Shown: positions 51,619-60,570 of the stretch, piece after piece | Numbering within the stretch: position 1 is the first letter of the stretch | How the letters are laid out: each line of letters begins with the position of its first letter | From: Marinomonas posidonica_A | GTDB lineage: Bacteria; Pseudomonadota; Gammaproteobacteria; Pseudomonadales; Marinomonadaceae | Reading direction: 5' to 3' | Assembly: GCF_043643765.1 (NCBI RefSeq) | Contig: NZ_JBHZSP010000007.1 | Location: 168,478 to 232,477, forward strand | Length of the DNA: 64,000 bases | Translations under genes and position numbers: made by a program | Notes under the pieces: model-generated | What the model was told of the DNA's origin: nothing | Seen by the model: the letters and a program-made list of their open reading frames with translations, nothing else | The model's database searches: none

Positions 51619-52995
51619 ATGCCAGCTAAAACGATGGATGAACTCGTCTCCCTTTGTAAACGTCGCGGATTTATTTTCCAAGGCAGTGAAATCTACGGTG
51701 GTATGCAGGGCGCTTACGATTACGGTCCGTTAGGTATTGAATTGAAAAACAACCTAAAAGCGGCCTGGTGGCGTTCTATGGTTTATGAGCGAGATGACGT
51801 AGAAGGTTTGGACGCGGCGATTATCCAAAACAAACACGTCTACAAGTACTCGGGCCATGAAGACACGTTCACCGATCCTATGGTGGATTGTCATGAGTGT
51901 AAATCACGCATGCGTGCTGACCACATGAAAGACATCAAAGTGTGTGACAACTGTGGTTCTTCTGATGTCACAGAGCCTCGTGATTTTAACTTGATGTTTA
52001 AAACCAATGTCGGCCCTATGGTGAACGAAGAGTCTTACACTTACCTGCGCCCTGAAACGGCACAAGGTATCTTCACAAACTTCAAAAACGTGGTGGATTC
52101 GACGTCACGTGCGTTGCCATTTGGGATTGCGCAGATCGGTAAATCCTTCCGTAACGAAATTACACCACGTAATTTCATCTTCCGTGTTCGCGAGTTCGAA
52201 CAAATGGAATTGGAATTTTTCTGTAAGCCAGGTGAAGATGAAAAATGGCACGAATTCTGGGTAGAAACTCGTAAGCAGTGGTGGTTGGATCAAGGTCTAA
52301 CAGAAGAGAACATCCAGTTTGAATACGTAACGGGTGATGATTTGGCACACTATTCGAAATCGACTGTGGATATCTTGTACAAGTTTCCACATGGTTTTGA
52401 AGAATTAGAAGGGGTGGCAAACCGTACGGACTATGACCTAGGTTCGCACACCAAAGCACAAGACGAGTTCGGTCTTTCTGCGAAAGTGAAGAAGAACGAA
52501 CACTCTACTGCGAAATTGGCGGTTCGTGATTTGGAAGCCAATAAGTGGGAAGTACCATTCTGCATCGAGCCTTCAGCGGGTCTAGATCGTGGTTTATTGG
52601 CGGTGATGACGGAAGCTTACACTGAAGAAGAGTTAGAAAACGGTTCGACTCGTACTGTGCTTAAATTCAAACCGCATCTAGCGCCGATCAAAGTCGCTAT
52701 TTTGCCGCTGAAGAAGAATAAGCCTGAAATTGTAGCGTTGGCGAAAGAGCTGAAGAACAAGCTGCAAAAATTAGGCTTGGGTCGTATTCTTTATGAAAAT
52801 ACTGGTAACGTGGGTAAAGGCTACCGTCGTCATGATGAAGTGGGTACGCCAATTTGTGTAACCGTTGACTTTGACTCAATCGAAAAAGAAGGCGCACCTG
52901 TAACGGTTCGTGACCGCGACACGATGGAACAAGTCGTCGTGCCTGCAGCAGATCTTCCTGCGTATGTGATTAACTACTTCATCAACCAAAACTAA
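51619..52995 (+). CDS. glyS: glycyl-tRNA synthetase, single-chain homodimeric type
   Basis: Class II synthetase that charges tRNA-Gly. At 458 residues it is the alpha2 type found in Bacillus, Thermus, archaea and eukaryotes, not the alpha2-beta2 GlyQ/GlyS type usual in gammaproteobacteria. Seen are GGMQGAYDYGPLGIELKNNLK, a zinc-finger-like insertion (CHECKSRMRAD...CDNCG), motif 2 FRNEITPRNFIFRVREFEQME, motif 3 IEPSAGLDRGLLAVM and a C-terminal anticodon-binding domain. ATG 51619 follows AAGGTG; a TTG-like upstream extension has no support. A terminator follows. Confidence 0.95.
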   Translation: MPAKTMDELVSLCKRRGFIFQGSEIYGGMQGAYDYGPLGIELKNNLKAAWWRSMVYERDDVEGLDAAIIQNKHVYKYSGHEDTFTDPMVDCHECKSRMRADHMKDIKVCDNCGSSDVTEPRDFNLMFKTNVGPMVNEESYTYLRPETAQGIFTNFKNVVDSTSRALPFGIAQIGKSFRNEITPRNFIFRVREFEQMELEFFCKPGEDEKWHEFWVETRKQWWLDQGLTEENIQFEYVTGDDLAHYSKSTVDILYKFPHGFEELEGVANRTDYDLGSHTKAQDEFGLSAKVKKNEHSTAKLAVRDLEANKWEVPFCIEPSAGLDRGLLAVMTEAYTEEELENGSTRTVLKFKPHLAPIKVAILPLKKNKPEIVALAKELKNKLQKLGLGRILYENTGNVGKGYRRHDEVGTPICVTVDFDSIEKEGAPVTVRDRDTMEQVVVPAADLPAYVINYFINQN

Positions 52996-53015
52996 TTTTT
53001 GCTGATGATCTAAAT

Positions 53016-53050
53016 AAAAACCACGATTCTCGTTTGAGTCGTGGTTTTTT
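53016..53050 (+). terminator. terminator of glyS
   Basis: AAAAACCACGA and TCGTGGTTTTT form an 11-bp stem followed by T residues, 20 bp after the glyS stop. Confidence 0.9.
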
Positions 53051-53074
53051 AATGTCTGAAGTTTAATTTTTTAG

Positions 53075-53106
53075 CAAAAAAAAACCGCAAGTTACGTTGC
53101 GGTCTT
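53075..53106 (-). terminator. terminator of the TonB-dependent receptor gene
   Basis: ACCGCAA and TTGCGGT form a 7-bp stem; on the minus strand it is followed by about nine T. It lies 45 bp past the receptor stop codon. Confidence 0.88.
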
Positions 53107-53150
53107 TGTGTGCAGATAGCACAAAGGGAAATTAGAAAGAGGAATATAAA

Positions 53151-55118
53151 CTAGAAAGCCATTTTTACTTTAGCGTTATAGCGACGACCATCTAATACGG
53201 TGTCATAAGTGTCGATATCTACTTTTTTATCAAACAAGTTATACACACCAGCATAAACAGAAATGGCATCATTGATGTTATAGCTGATGCCTGTATCCAC
53301 AAAGGTGTAGGAAGGAATTGCTTCCTGCATTGAAGTACGGTTTAAACCTTCGCTTGATTCTCCACGGTAGTTTATACGAGTCCAAGAAGTAAGTTTGGGG
53401 GTTATATCCCAGTTAAGTGTCGCATTGGCCATATGTTTTGGCAGACGGTTTAGTGGTTCGCCAGAAAAACTACCCGTTTTTTGCTCTGATTCTGTATAAG
53501 TATAGTTCCCCACGACATTGATAAAGTCCGAGAATTCATGAGATAAAGTGAATTCAATCCCTTGCATTTCTACTCGATCTACATTAGTTCGTTCACTGAT
53601 GAAGGTGTAAGAGTTACCTGAGTACGAGCAACTGGAATCTCCAGCTGCAGTATCGCAAATACGCTGTTCTGTAATTTTATCTTTATAATCTGTATGAAAT
53701 AACGTTGTGCTGATTTGTGTGCTGCGCTGATTATCCCAGTAAAGCCCAATTTCATGGCTGGTACTTTCTTCTGGTTTTAAATCAGAATTACCCAAAATAA
53801 GTGCTGAGCCGCGGCCAGATATTTGTCCCCAACCCTCGCTACCTTGACGAAGATCTGGTGAACGGTAGCCAGTACTTATTCCACCTTTTAGTGTCCAGTC
53901 TTGAGCGAATGACCAGTTACTGTACAAACGTGGTGATATATTGGAGCCATAGTTTTCATCTTCGTTGTAGCGTAAGCCACCAGTAATCGAAAGATTGTCA
54001 GTAATAAAATATTCATCCTCTGCAAACAGTGATGCGTTCCAGCGTGTTAACTCGTCTATACCATTACCAGCTTCATTACCTTCATCTTTTAGTTTTTGAT
54101 AATCATATTGACCACCTAGAGTAAGTACATGAGAATCGAATGGGAGTACTGTTTGGTTATTTAGTACCGTGTTTTGATAATTCATATCACGACTAGGGTT
54201 ATCAATTTCTTCATGGATTAAATAGGTTTCAATGCTGTTATCATTTGCTCTTGCTGAATGCGTAATGGCGTAGTGCTCTCGGTCATAATCTTGCTCCGAT
54301 ACACTTCCATCAGCAGAAACAGAATAACCAGGATTACGATAACGGGATTGCTCTTCTTTACCCGCTTCAAAGGTCAATTGTTGGTTTTCGGAAACAGCCC
54401 ATGACAATTTTGCCGTAGCATTTTTAATGTCTTGATCAGCATAACCGTCGACAATTTCATCTTCGTCTCGCTGTGAAACCTGTCCGTAGAGTTGTAAACC
54501 GAGTTTGTTTTTTACTAAAGGTCCGCTTAAGGTTAAGTCTGCTTGTTGGCTGTCACCTGACGTCGAGTTATCTTGGGTTGTGGTGCTTAAAGACAGTTCG
54601 CCGCCCCACTTATCTTGTACTTTTTTAGTGATGATATTGATGACACCACCAAGTGCGTCAGAGCCATATAAAGAAGACATGGGGCCGCGAATGACCTCGA
54701 TGCGTTCAATGACAGATAATGGCGGTGTCCAGCCTTGTTCGATACCTGGACCATCACTATTTGGTCTTGTTTCACGAGAGCCTTGGCGTTTTCCATCGAC
54801 CAGTATTAGGGTATATTTTCCACTCATACCACGCATAGATATTTCTTCTGTTGAACCTCCGCCCGTTACCATCACACCAGGCACATCTTTTAAGGCGTCG
54901 GTAACATCCCGATAGGCTTTCTTTTCAAGTTCTTGTTGAGTGATTACGGTTATGGAAGCTGGCGCATCGGTAATCTGTTGCTCGTGTCCCGAAGCCGTCA
55001 CCACTAATCTGTCTAGGTCGACGGTGCTTTCCTCTGCTAATAGTGTTGCAGAATACGTTGCGGTGCTGATTAGAGCGGCTAAGGTAGTCAGTTTATAATG
55101 GCGAGTCGAAGAGGTCAT
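53151..55118 (-). CDS. TonB-dependent outer-membrane receptor (siderophore/FepA-CirA type)
   Basis: 655-residue outer-membrane receptor. A signal peptide (about 30 residues, ending LLAEE) is followed by a TonB-box-like DRLVVTASG, the plug domain (GVMVTGGGSTEEISMRGMSGKYTLILVDGKRQ, IEVIRGPMSSLYGSDALGGVINIITKK) and a 22-strand barrel ending in Phe. The NRxPxH-like plug region and STGYRSPDLRQGSEGWGQISGRG resemble catecholate or colicin I receptors (FepA/CirA). A Fur-like box lies about 65 bp upstream and a LysR gene is divergent. The exact ligand is unknown. Confidence 0.9.
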   Translation of the reverse strand: MTSSTRHYKLTTLAALISTATYSATLLAEESTVDLDRLVVTASGHEQQITDAPASITVITQQELEKKAYRDVTDALKDVPGVMVTGGGSTEEISMRGMSGKYTLILVDGKRQGSRETRPNSDGPGIEQGWTPPLSVIERIEVIRGPMSSLYGSDALGGVINIITKKVQDKWGGELSLSTTTQDNSTSGDSQQADLTLSGPLVKNKLGLQLYGQVSQRDEDEIVDGYADQDIKNATAKLSWAVSENQQLTFEAGKEEQSRYRNPGYSVSADGSVSEQDYDREHYAITHSARANDNSIETYLIHEEIDNPSRDMNYQNTVLNNQTVLPFDSHVLTLGGQYDYQKLKDEGNEAGNGIDELTRWNASLFAEDEYFITDNLSITGGLRYNEDENYGSNISPRLYSNWSFAQDWTLKGGISTGYRSPDLRQGSEGWGQISGRGSALILGNSDLKPEESTSHEIGLYWDNQRSTQISTTLFHTDYKDKITEQRICDTAAGDSSCSYSGNSYTFISERTNVDRVEMQGIEFTLSHEFSDFINVVGNYTYTESEQKTGSFSGEPLNRLPKHMANATLNWDITPKLTSWTRINYRGESSEGLNRTSMQEAIPSYTFVDTGISYNINDAISVYAGVYNLFDKKVDIDTYDTVLDGRRYNAKVKMAF

Positions 55119-55184
55119 TATGAACAGTATCTCCACAGTTAAGATTGAACTTATTTAGAATGATTTAGTCTTAAAAAGGTATTA

Positions 55185-55202
55185 AGAATGCTTATCATTT
55201 GT
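55185..55202. promoter_or_regulatory. Fur-box-like site
   Basis: AGAATGCTTATCATTTGT matches 12 of 18 positions of the Fur consensus (ATAATGATAATCATTATC). It lies about 67 bp upstream of the receptor start, in the shared promoter region with the LysR gene. Confidence 0.5.
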
Positions 55203-55350
55203 ATTATCTATCAATATGAGCTTTCTGTGTTGGCACGTTCTGTTCCCTTTTTTGCAACACTGGGAAAAAGGAATCACCTTCGTGAGTGCTAGGGTGAAAA
55301 TGAGATGTCATTCTTATTGATGTTTAAGAGATTTAATTAGGGGAAAATGA

Positions 55351-56244
55351 ATGTATGACCTGAACGAAGTTAGAACGTTTATTTCCGTAATGGAAACAGG
55401 AAATTTGAAAGAAAGTGCTCAAAAACTTGGAGTATCAAAATCCACTCTTAGTCGCCGTATTAGTCATCTCGAACAAGCATTAAGTCAGCCGCTATTACGC
55501 CGTCAAGCTAACCGACTTTTTGCTAATGAAGCCGGTATTAAGTTTTTACCTTATGCTAAAAATATACTTAAAATGGCTGATGAAGGTTATAAAGCGGTCG
55601 AAGAATTAAAAGATGAGATTAGCGGGTCATTAATAGTATATGTGCATACCACCTTGGTACGAGGGTGGTTTTCAGGGTTAATGTTTGATTTTTTAGATGA
55701 GTTTCCTCAAGTTAATATAGAAGTTCGTACTGGCAATCAATTGTTCCAAGAAACAAAAAGTAACGATATATGTGTGTGGGTTGGAGAGCCTGTTAATGAT
55801 CAATTGCGATCTGAGCAGATAGGCAGTCTAAGCCAAGGTTTGTATGCCAGTTCAAAATATTTGGAACGCAAGGGTATGATAAACCATCCAACAGAGCTGA
55901 ATCATTATGCGTGGGTTGATACTCTAAAAAATGAGCAAAACAATATCACTTTAGAGCATAAAACTGAGGGTGATATATCGATTGATTTACCGCAGTCACG
56001 TCTTACCGTTGATCAATATATTTTACATGCTGAAGCGATTATTCAGGGTAAGGGGGTCGGCTTGTTGCCTCATTACTTTGCCGATAAGCATATAAAGCGT
56101 CATCCTGAGGTGTTTGTCTCTTGTTTGCCTGAATGGAAAGGCAAAGCGTTACCTGTTCATCTTCAATACCCTTTCGGACATTTGCCAAAAAAAATGCAGA
56201 CATTGATTCAATATCTGAGGGAGGAGGCTAAAGGTTTTTATTAA
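55351..56244 (+). CDS. LysR family transcriptional regulator
   Basis: 297-residue LysR regulator. The DNA-binding helix region is MYDLNEVRTFISVMETGNLKESAQKLGVSKSTLSRRISHLEQALSQPLL, followed by the substrate-binding domain. AGGGGAAAA precedes ATG. It is divergent from the TonB-dependent receptor gene; control of that receptor is plausible but unproven, since iron receptors are more often controlled by Fur, AraC or sigma factors. The coding sequence is somewhat richer in A/T than its neighbours. Confidence 0.88.
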   Translation: MYDLNEVRTFISVMETGNLKESAQKLGVSKSTLSRRISHLEQALSQPLLRRQANRLFANEAGIKFLPYAKNILKMADEGYKAVEELKDEISGSLIVYVHTTLVRGWFSGLMFDFLDEFPQVNIEVRTGNQLFQETKSNDICVWVGEPVNDQLRSEQIGSLSQGLYASSKYLERKGMINHPTELNHYAWVDTLKNEQNNITLEHKTEGDISIDLPQSRLTVDQYILHAEAIIQGKGVGLLPHYFADKHIKRHPEVFVSCLPEWKGKALPVHLQYPFGHLPKKMQTLIQYLREEAKGFY

Positions 56245-56309
56245 AGCCATTTAGCCTTATTTTAATTTTCAGTTTATTACTTTGTTTGCAATCTTTAAAA
56301 CAACGCGCC

Positions 56310-57248
56310 TTATAAATTGTTTTTCCATTCCGCCAGAGCTTGAATGTGGCTGGGTTCAATACCACAGCAACCGCCGATGATATTTGCCCCGAGTTCCTGC
56401 CACTTTTTTGCGAAGACAAGGTATTCTTCTGGCGACAGATGACGAGCCCCTTGTGTTGTTAAATTGGCCTCATGGCCCTGTGTTATAGGGACAAAACTGT
56501 TAGCGTAAGCGCCTATGTTTAAGGGGCTCTCGTACTTTTCTAGCAAGCTGGTGGTAACGCGTATGGCTTGTTCCATGACTTCCGGTACGGAACAATTAAA
56601 GAAAATGCCGTCACTGTCTTTTATTTGCAGGGCTTTGGTCTGGTTTGTTTGGGTCAGCATAGCGTCTATTGCAGCAGAGACGGATTCCCCAGAACGCAAT
56701 CTTGCTGTTTCTCCCAGTTCATCATTCAAAGTGAAGGCGTAATAACAAGGTTTTGTGGAATCCTTTAGCACGTTAGCAACAGCATGAGCTTCTTCAATAC
56801 TGGCAATGGTTTCGGCAAGCCATAAGTCCACATGCTCATCTTGTGCCGTAAACAGCGTTGTTAAAATATCCAAGGCTTGCTGTTGTTCAAATAAGTCTGG
56901 TCGGTAAGAACCAAGAGGTGGTGGCAGTGAACCTGCCACTTGGACTGGATGAGACGCTTTGTTTGCGACGTCTCTGGCAATGATGGCCGCTTGTCGCGCA
57001 AGCTCGCCCCCTTGCTGTTGATAACCTGATTCACCAAGGTGAAACGGCACACAGGCATAGCTGTTGACTGTGATGATCTCGGCACCCGCTTGAATAAAGT
57101 TCTCATGTGCTAGGGTAACATAATGAGGCGCTTCTAATAATGCTTGTGCGCTCCACAGCGGTTGTGAAAAGGGCGCGCCAATGCGCTTCAGTTCGCGGCC
57201 GATGCCGCCATCGAGTAGGGTTAATTTTCGTTTAGTTAAATCGCTCAT
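56310..57248 (-). CDS. homocysteine S-methyltransferase family protein
   Basis: Zinc-dependent TIM-barrel methyltransferase (312 residues) of the MmuM/BHMT family that uses S-methylmethionine or a betaine to methylate homocysteine. The N-terminal LLDGGIGRELKRIG, the zinc Cys in FFNCSVPEVM and the paired Cys of IIGGCCGIEPSHIQAL are all present. No S-methylmethionine permease is adjacent, so the donor is not defined. It is convergent with the LysR gene. Confidence 0.9.
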   Translation of the reverse strand: MSDLTKRKLTLLDGGIGRELKRIGAPFSQPLWSAQALLEAPHYVTLAHENFIQAGAEIITVNSYACVPFHLGESGYQQQGGELARQAAIIARDVANKASHPVQVAGSLPPPLGSYRPDLFEQQQALDILTTLFTAQDEHVDLWLAETIASIEEAHAVANVLKDSTKPCYYAFTLNDELGETARLRSGESVSAAIDAMLTQTNQTKALQIKDSDGIFFNCSVPEVMEQAIRVTTSLLEKYESPLNIGAYANSFVPITQGHEANLTTQGARHLSPEEYLVFAKKWQELGANIIGGCCGIEPSHIQALAEWKNNL

Positions 57249-57424
57249 TACTGTTTTTCATCGGTCTAAATTTTATTGGCGCCATTCAACCATAAAGACA
57301 GAGGAAAAGTCATGAAACTTGGTCATGATCAGGAAAATTCAGATCATCATGAGTTCTAGGGGGCAATATTATGTTATCGAGCGGAATCGTGATTGTTCTC
57401 TAAAGCGGCACGCTGCTTTGTTGT

Positions 57425-57895
57425 CTAAATGGTGGGGATTTTGCTCGCTGTTTTGACGCGGGCCAAGGCATTACGCACGATCAGTATATGAAAGGGCAGA
57501 ATGGTTTTTAAATACAGTTGTCCTAAGCGGTTATTGGGGTGAACCCACGTCGCTAAGAAAATACGGCCATCTAATGCCATAACGGAGACTCGAAAGTCCA
57601 AATGCTTGTCGTTGAAGCCGGCGATCAGCTCCGTTGGTGTGTCTGATTCAACCGGAAAAAAACCAACCTTATCTTCCACTTCAGGACCTTCTTTTAACAA
57701 TCCAAATGGTATGGTCACTAGGTTGCGTATACTCACCAGAAATTGAGCCCACCCAGGAAAATCTGTAATGATGTTCGCAGCTTGGCGAGGTGAAAGATTG
57801 GCTTCAACTGAGTAGCAGTCAAGGAAGTCCGTGACGGCCATTCGTTGATAGAGTGAACTTTGTAAGGGAAGATCGGTTGAAGTGACTTTCATCAT
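57425..57895 (-). CDS. DUF2867 family protein
   Basis: 156-residue soluble protein. PSQAANIITDFPGWAQFLVSIRNLVTIPFGL-type sequence (RQAANIITDFPGW) and LDFRVSVMALDGRIFLATWVHPNNRLGQLYLKTILPFHILIVRNALARV match DUF2867 as I know it, a SRPBCC-like fold often paired with NAD-binding proteins. Function is unknown. GAGGTAAG precedes ATG. It stands alone between hairpins. Confidence 0.8.
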   Translation of the reverse strand: MMKVTSTDLPLQSSLYQRMAVTDFLDCYSVEANLSPRQAANIITDFPGWAQFLVSIRNLVTIPFGLLKEGPEVEDKVGFFPVESDTPTELIAGFNDKHLDFRVSVMALDGRIFLATWVHPNNRLGQLYLKTILPFHILIVRNALARVKTASKIPTI

Positions 57896-57922
57896 TCTGC
57901 TTACCTCTTTATATGTTGATGT

Positions 57923-57955
57923 AAAGCCTCTAGACGGGTGCCGTCTAGAGGCTTT
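57923..57955 (-). terminator. terminator-like hairpin after the DUF1330 gene
   Basis: AAAGCCTCTAGACGG and its exact complement form a 15-bp stem with loop GTG. The flanks have only short T/A runs. It lies 28 bp after the DUF1330 stop and just before the DUF2867 start. Confidence 0.7.
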
Positions 57956-57983
57956 GTTTGTTCACTTAACAGAAAACGCCGAG

Positions 57984-58259
57984 TTAAATTAAATGAAAGT
58001 GGCATTCCATGCCTTGTTCCCGTAACGGAATAAGGGCTTGGTAAGCATCACTGTGATACCAATTCCTCGCACTGTCTTTATCCGGAAACTCAATCACGGC
58101 TTTCATCGGATGTGGTTTTTCACCATCTAATAATTCCGTTTCACCTTTGGCTATGAAATGGCCGTTGAAGGGTGTAAAGGTTTGTGCGGCAAGAGCACTG
58201 TATTCTGCGAGTTTTTCTTTATTTAATGGGGTTAGGTCAACAATGACATAATTTGGCAT
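57984..58259 (-). CDS. DUF1330 family protein
   Basis: 91-residue protein with a ferredoxin-like dimeric alpha-beta barrel fold. MPNYVIVDLTPLNKEKLAEYSALA at the start and KAVIEFPDKDSARNWYHSDAYQALIPLRE at the end are the family signature. Biochemical role unknown. AAGGAG stands 8 nt before ATG. It is divergent from a LysR gene, its probable regulator. Confidence 0.9.
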   Translation of the reverse strand: MPNYVIVDLTPLNKEKLAEYSALAAQTFTPFNGHFIAKGETELLDGEKPHPMKAVIEFPDKDSARNWYHSDAYQALIPLREQGMECHFHLI

Positions 58260-58351
58260 GGTGTTATCTCCTTACTGTATTGTGTTGACACAGCTTAGGT
58301 TTGTAAAAGATAGTAGACAATACCCATTAAATTAACGTGTTGTTTAAATAT

Positions 58352-59278
58352 ATGAACACTGTGAAATTGGCTCCCTTGCTGTTAATTTTTGTCGAAGTGG
58401 CAAACAAACGTTCTTTTACCGCCGCGGCGAAAAAGCTAGGCATGAGCAAATCGGCCATTAGCCAGCAGATCAAGCGTCTAGAAGAATCGATCGGTCATCA
58501 GTTGTTAATCCGCAATACCAGAGGCGTTGTCTTAACGTCGGCAGGCGAGAGCTTACTGGCACGCAGCGAACTATTGAGCGAGCAAATCAGTTTAACTTTG
58601 ACGGAACTGGACAGTGAAAAAGACCAGCCTAGCGGGCATTTTAAAGTCTCTGTGCCGCCTTTTTTTGAAAAAGGCATTGTCATACCAGCCTTAAAGCAAC
58701 TGTGTTTGGAGTTTCCCAAATTAACCCCAGAAGTGGTGGTGACTGAGAAATGGCAAGACTTGATAGAGCACAATTTGGATGCCGCCATTTTCGGGGGGGA
58801 CATCAAAAATTGCGATTATCGTGCCTTATCTATAGGTACAGTCTCTGAGGTGTTCTGTGCCTCACCACGCTATCTGAAACAATATGGTGCCGTGACGTCC
58901 ATCGAGAATTTGTCAGAACATAAGTACATAGGGACGGCTTGGCATCGTGAGAAATTGCAGATTTTTTCCGATGACTATCGTCATGAGCAGCGCGTTGCTG
59001 TACCACACAGTGCTAAGGTCAACACACTAACAACAGCGTTAGAAGCTGTATTGAATGACATGGGAGTTGCTTTGCTGCCTGAGTTTCTCGTGCAAACGCA
59101 TCTGAACAAAGATGATCTAGTGAGGGTGCTGCCTGAGCTAAGAGGCCGAAGCTGGCACTTTTATTTTTTGCATCAGTACAAAGGGGAAAAGCCGGTTCAC
59201 GTGACGCGTTTTTATCAGCTTTATCGACACTTTTTTAACAAAGGCATTGCCTCTTTTGAGCCTTCCGCATCGATTTAA
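58352..59278 (+). CDS. LysR family transcriptional regulator
   Basis: 308-residue LysR regulator of the CrgA/DsdC-like type. The helix-turn-helix is in VEVANKRSFTAAAKKLGMSKSAISQQIKRLEESIG, followed by LLIRNTRGVVLTSAG and the effector domain. I start at ATG 58352 (NTVKLAPLL); five residues could be added from an upstream ATG, and neither has a clear Shine-Dalgarno. It is divergent from the DUF1330 gene with a ~90 bp gap. Confidence 0.88.
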   Translation: MNTVKLAPLLLIFVEVANKRSFTAAAKKLGMSKSAISQQIKRLEESIGHQLLIRNTRGVVLTSAGESLLARSELLSEQISLTLTELDSEKDQPSGHFKVSVPPFFEKGIVIPALKQLCLEFPKLTPEVVVTEKWQDLIEHNLDAAIFGGDIKNCDYRALSIGTVSEVFCASPRYLKQYGAVTSIENLSEHKYIGTAWHREKLQIFSDDYRHEQRVAVPHSAKVNTLTTALEAVLNDMGVALLPEFLVQTHLNKDDLVRVLPELRGRSWHFYFLHQYKGEKPVHVTRFYQLYRHFFNKGIASFEPSASI

Positions 59279-59410
59279 CCCATAACAAAGTGTTCGTCAT
59301 AAAATTGACTTTTCGATGTCTTTAAATAGCGTTATATTTTTACCTGTGAGAGACAGAAATAGAGCTCATAAAACAAGACATAAGGGAATATAAAATAGAG
59401 GAATAGCTCT

Positions 59411-59878
59411 TTGATTCATATTGAAAAGATGACCACTAAGCATGTGGGTCGAGTCATTGATCTCAACGTGTTGCCAGATCAACAAAGGTTTGTGGGACCA
59501 ATGACCGATAGTTTGGCGCTGGCCAATGCGCAAGTTCGCCCCTACATCATCTGTGATCAAGAAGACATTGTTGGCTTTTTTATAGTCGATACTGTGTTCA
59601 GCCAATCCCATGATTTTGCCGACAGTCATGACCTTGGGTTGAGAAAATTCTTTATTGATCAAGCTTATCAAGGTAAAGGTTTTGCTGGTCAGGCTTTACG
59701 CGCCCTAGATGATCATCTTGAAGAAGCATACCCTCGATATAAACGCATTTTTTTAACCGTGAACTGCCTCAACATAGCCGCTAAGGCTTGTTATGAAAAG
59801 GCGGGCTTCAAAGACACTCAAACCTTATACGAAGGTGGTCCATCAGGCCCTCAGCACATTATGGTTAAGTCTCTTTGA
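59411..59878 (+). CDS. GNAT family N-acetyltransferase
   Basis: 155-residue acetyltransferase (RimI/SpeG-like). The acetyl-CoA loop is LRKFFIDQAYQGKGFAGQALRALDDHL (QxxGxG/A form QGKGFAG), followed by VNCLNIAAKACYEKAGFKD. TTG at 59411 is used as start because GAGG stands 9 nt upstream; an ATG six codons later (59429) is the alternative. The substrate is unknown. It is convergent with the TetR gene. Confidence 0.88.
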   Translation: MIHIEKMTTKHVGRVIDLNVLPDQQRFVGPMTDSLALANAQVRPYIICDQEDIVGFFIVDTVFSQSHDFADSHDLGLRKFFIDQAYQGKGFAGQALRALDDHLEEAYPRYKRIFLTVNCLNIAAKACYEKAGFKDTQTLYEGGPSGPQHIMVKSL

Positions 59879-59916
59879 ATTGAAGCGTGTTTTGTTTTGC
59901 TGATAAGGTGCCAATC

Positions 59917-60477
59917 TCACTCTGACGAAGCCTTCAGTGCAAGCTTTGCCGTGTTAATGCAAGCTTGCGCATCTGCCGCCTGTTGGTTTACATGAGATTG
60001 ACTGATAAACCCCTCTTTTAATAAGCAAACCATGTCGAGTAAATAAATCGACTGCTTTTGCAAACCTTGACCAATTAATTTTTTCACTTGCGCTTTATGA
60101 TACTGGCAGTATTGCGCAATTTGGCTATCTGCCGCGCTGAACTCCACGGCACTGTTGACAAAAAAACAGCCACGAAAATGCCCAAGAACGGATTCTTTTC
60201 CGCTTACCCAAGACTCCAAAGCATAAAAGAGTGCTTCTATCATACTCTCATCCGAGTCTGCTTGATTAAGCTTACTTTCTAACCACTGGTAAAACACCTC
60301 ATGGCGTTGTTGCAGTGCGGCTAAAATCAAGGCGTCTTTGCTGTCGAAATGATGATAAAGGGTCTTCTTAGCGACACCAGATTGCTTTAAAACCTCATTA
60401 ATGCCGATAACATGAATGCCCTGTTGGTAAAAAAGCTCCAATGCAGTATTGATCAGTAACTGACGTTTGGTGTTCAT
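59917..60477 (-). CDS. TetR family transcriptional regulator
   Basis: 186-residue TetR regulator. The DNA-binding domain is LLINTALELFYQQGIHVIGINEVLKQSGVAKKTLYHHFDSKDALI; the C-terminal part is of the YcnC/AcrR-like type. ATG 60477 follows AAGGAG by 8 nt. It is divergent from the HPP-family gene, and two 16-bp TAGAC-N6-GTCTA sites occupy the space between them, which strongly suggests auto- and cross-repression. The inducer is unknown. Confidence 0.92.
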   Translation of the reverse strand: MNTKRQLLINTALELFYQQGIHVIGINEVLKQSGVAKKTLYHHFDSKDALILAALQQRHEVFYQWLESKLNQADSDESMIEALFYALESWVSGKESVLGHFRGCFFVNSAVEFSAADSQIAQYCQYHKAQVKKLIGQGLQKQSIYLLDMVCLLKEGFISQSHVNQQAADAQACINTAKLALKASSE

Positions 60478-60509
60478 AATCTGTCTCCTTAATGCCATAT
60501 TGACAAAGG

Positions 60510-60525
60510 TAGACCGATTTGTCTA
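60510..60525. promoter_or_regulatory. TetR operator, site A
   Basis: TAGACCGATTTGTCTA has TAGAC/GTCTA arms around six bases. It is the site nearer to the TetR gene, 33 bp upstream of its start. Confidence 0.75.
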
Positions 60526-60536
60526 TCATTCATAAG

Positions 60537-60552
60537 TAGACAGATCGGTCTA
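60537..60552. promoter_or_regulatory. TetR operator, site B
   Basis: TAGACAGATCGGTCTA is embedded in a larger palindrome at 60531-60558 with 11-bp perfect arms (CATAAGTAGAC). It ends 18 bp before the HPP gene start and 27 bp separate the centres of sites A and B. Confidence 0.8.
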
Positions 60553-60570
60553 CTTATGAGGAGAAATTTA

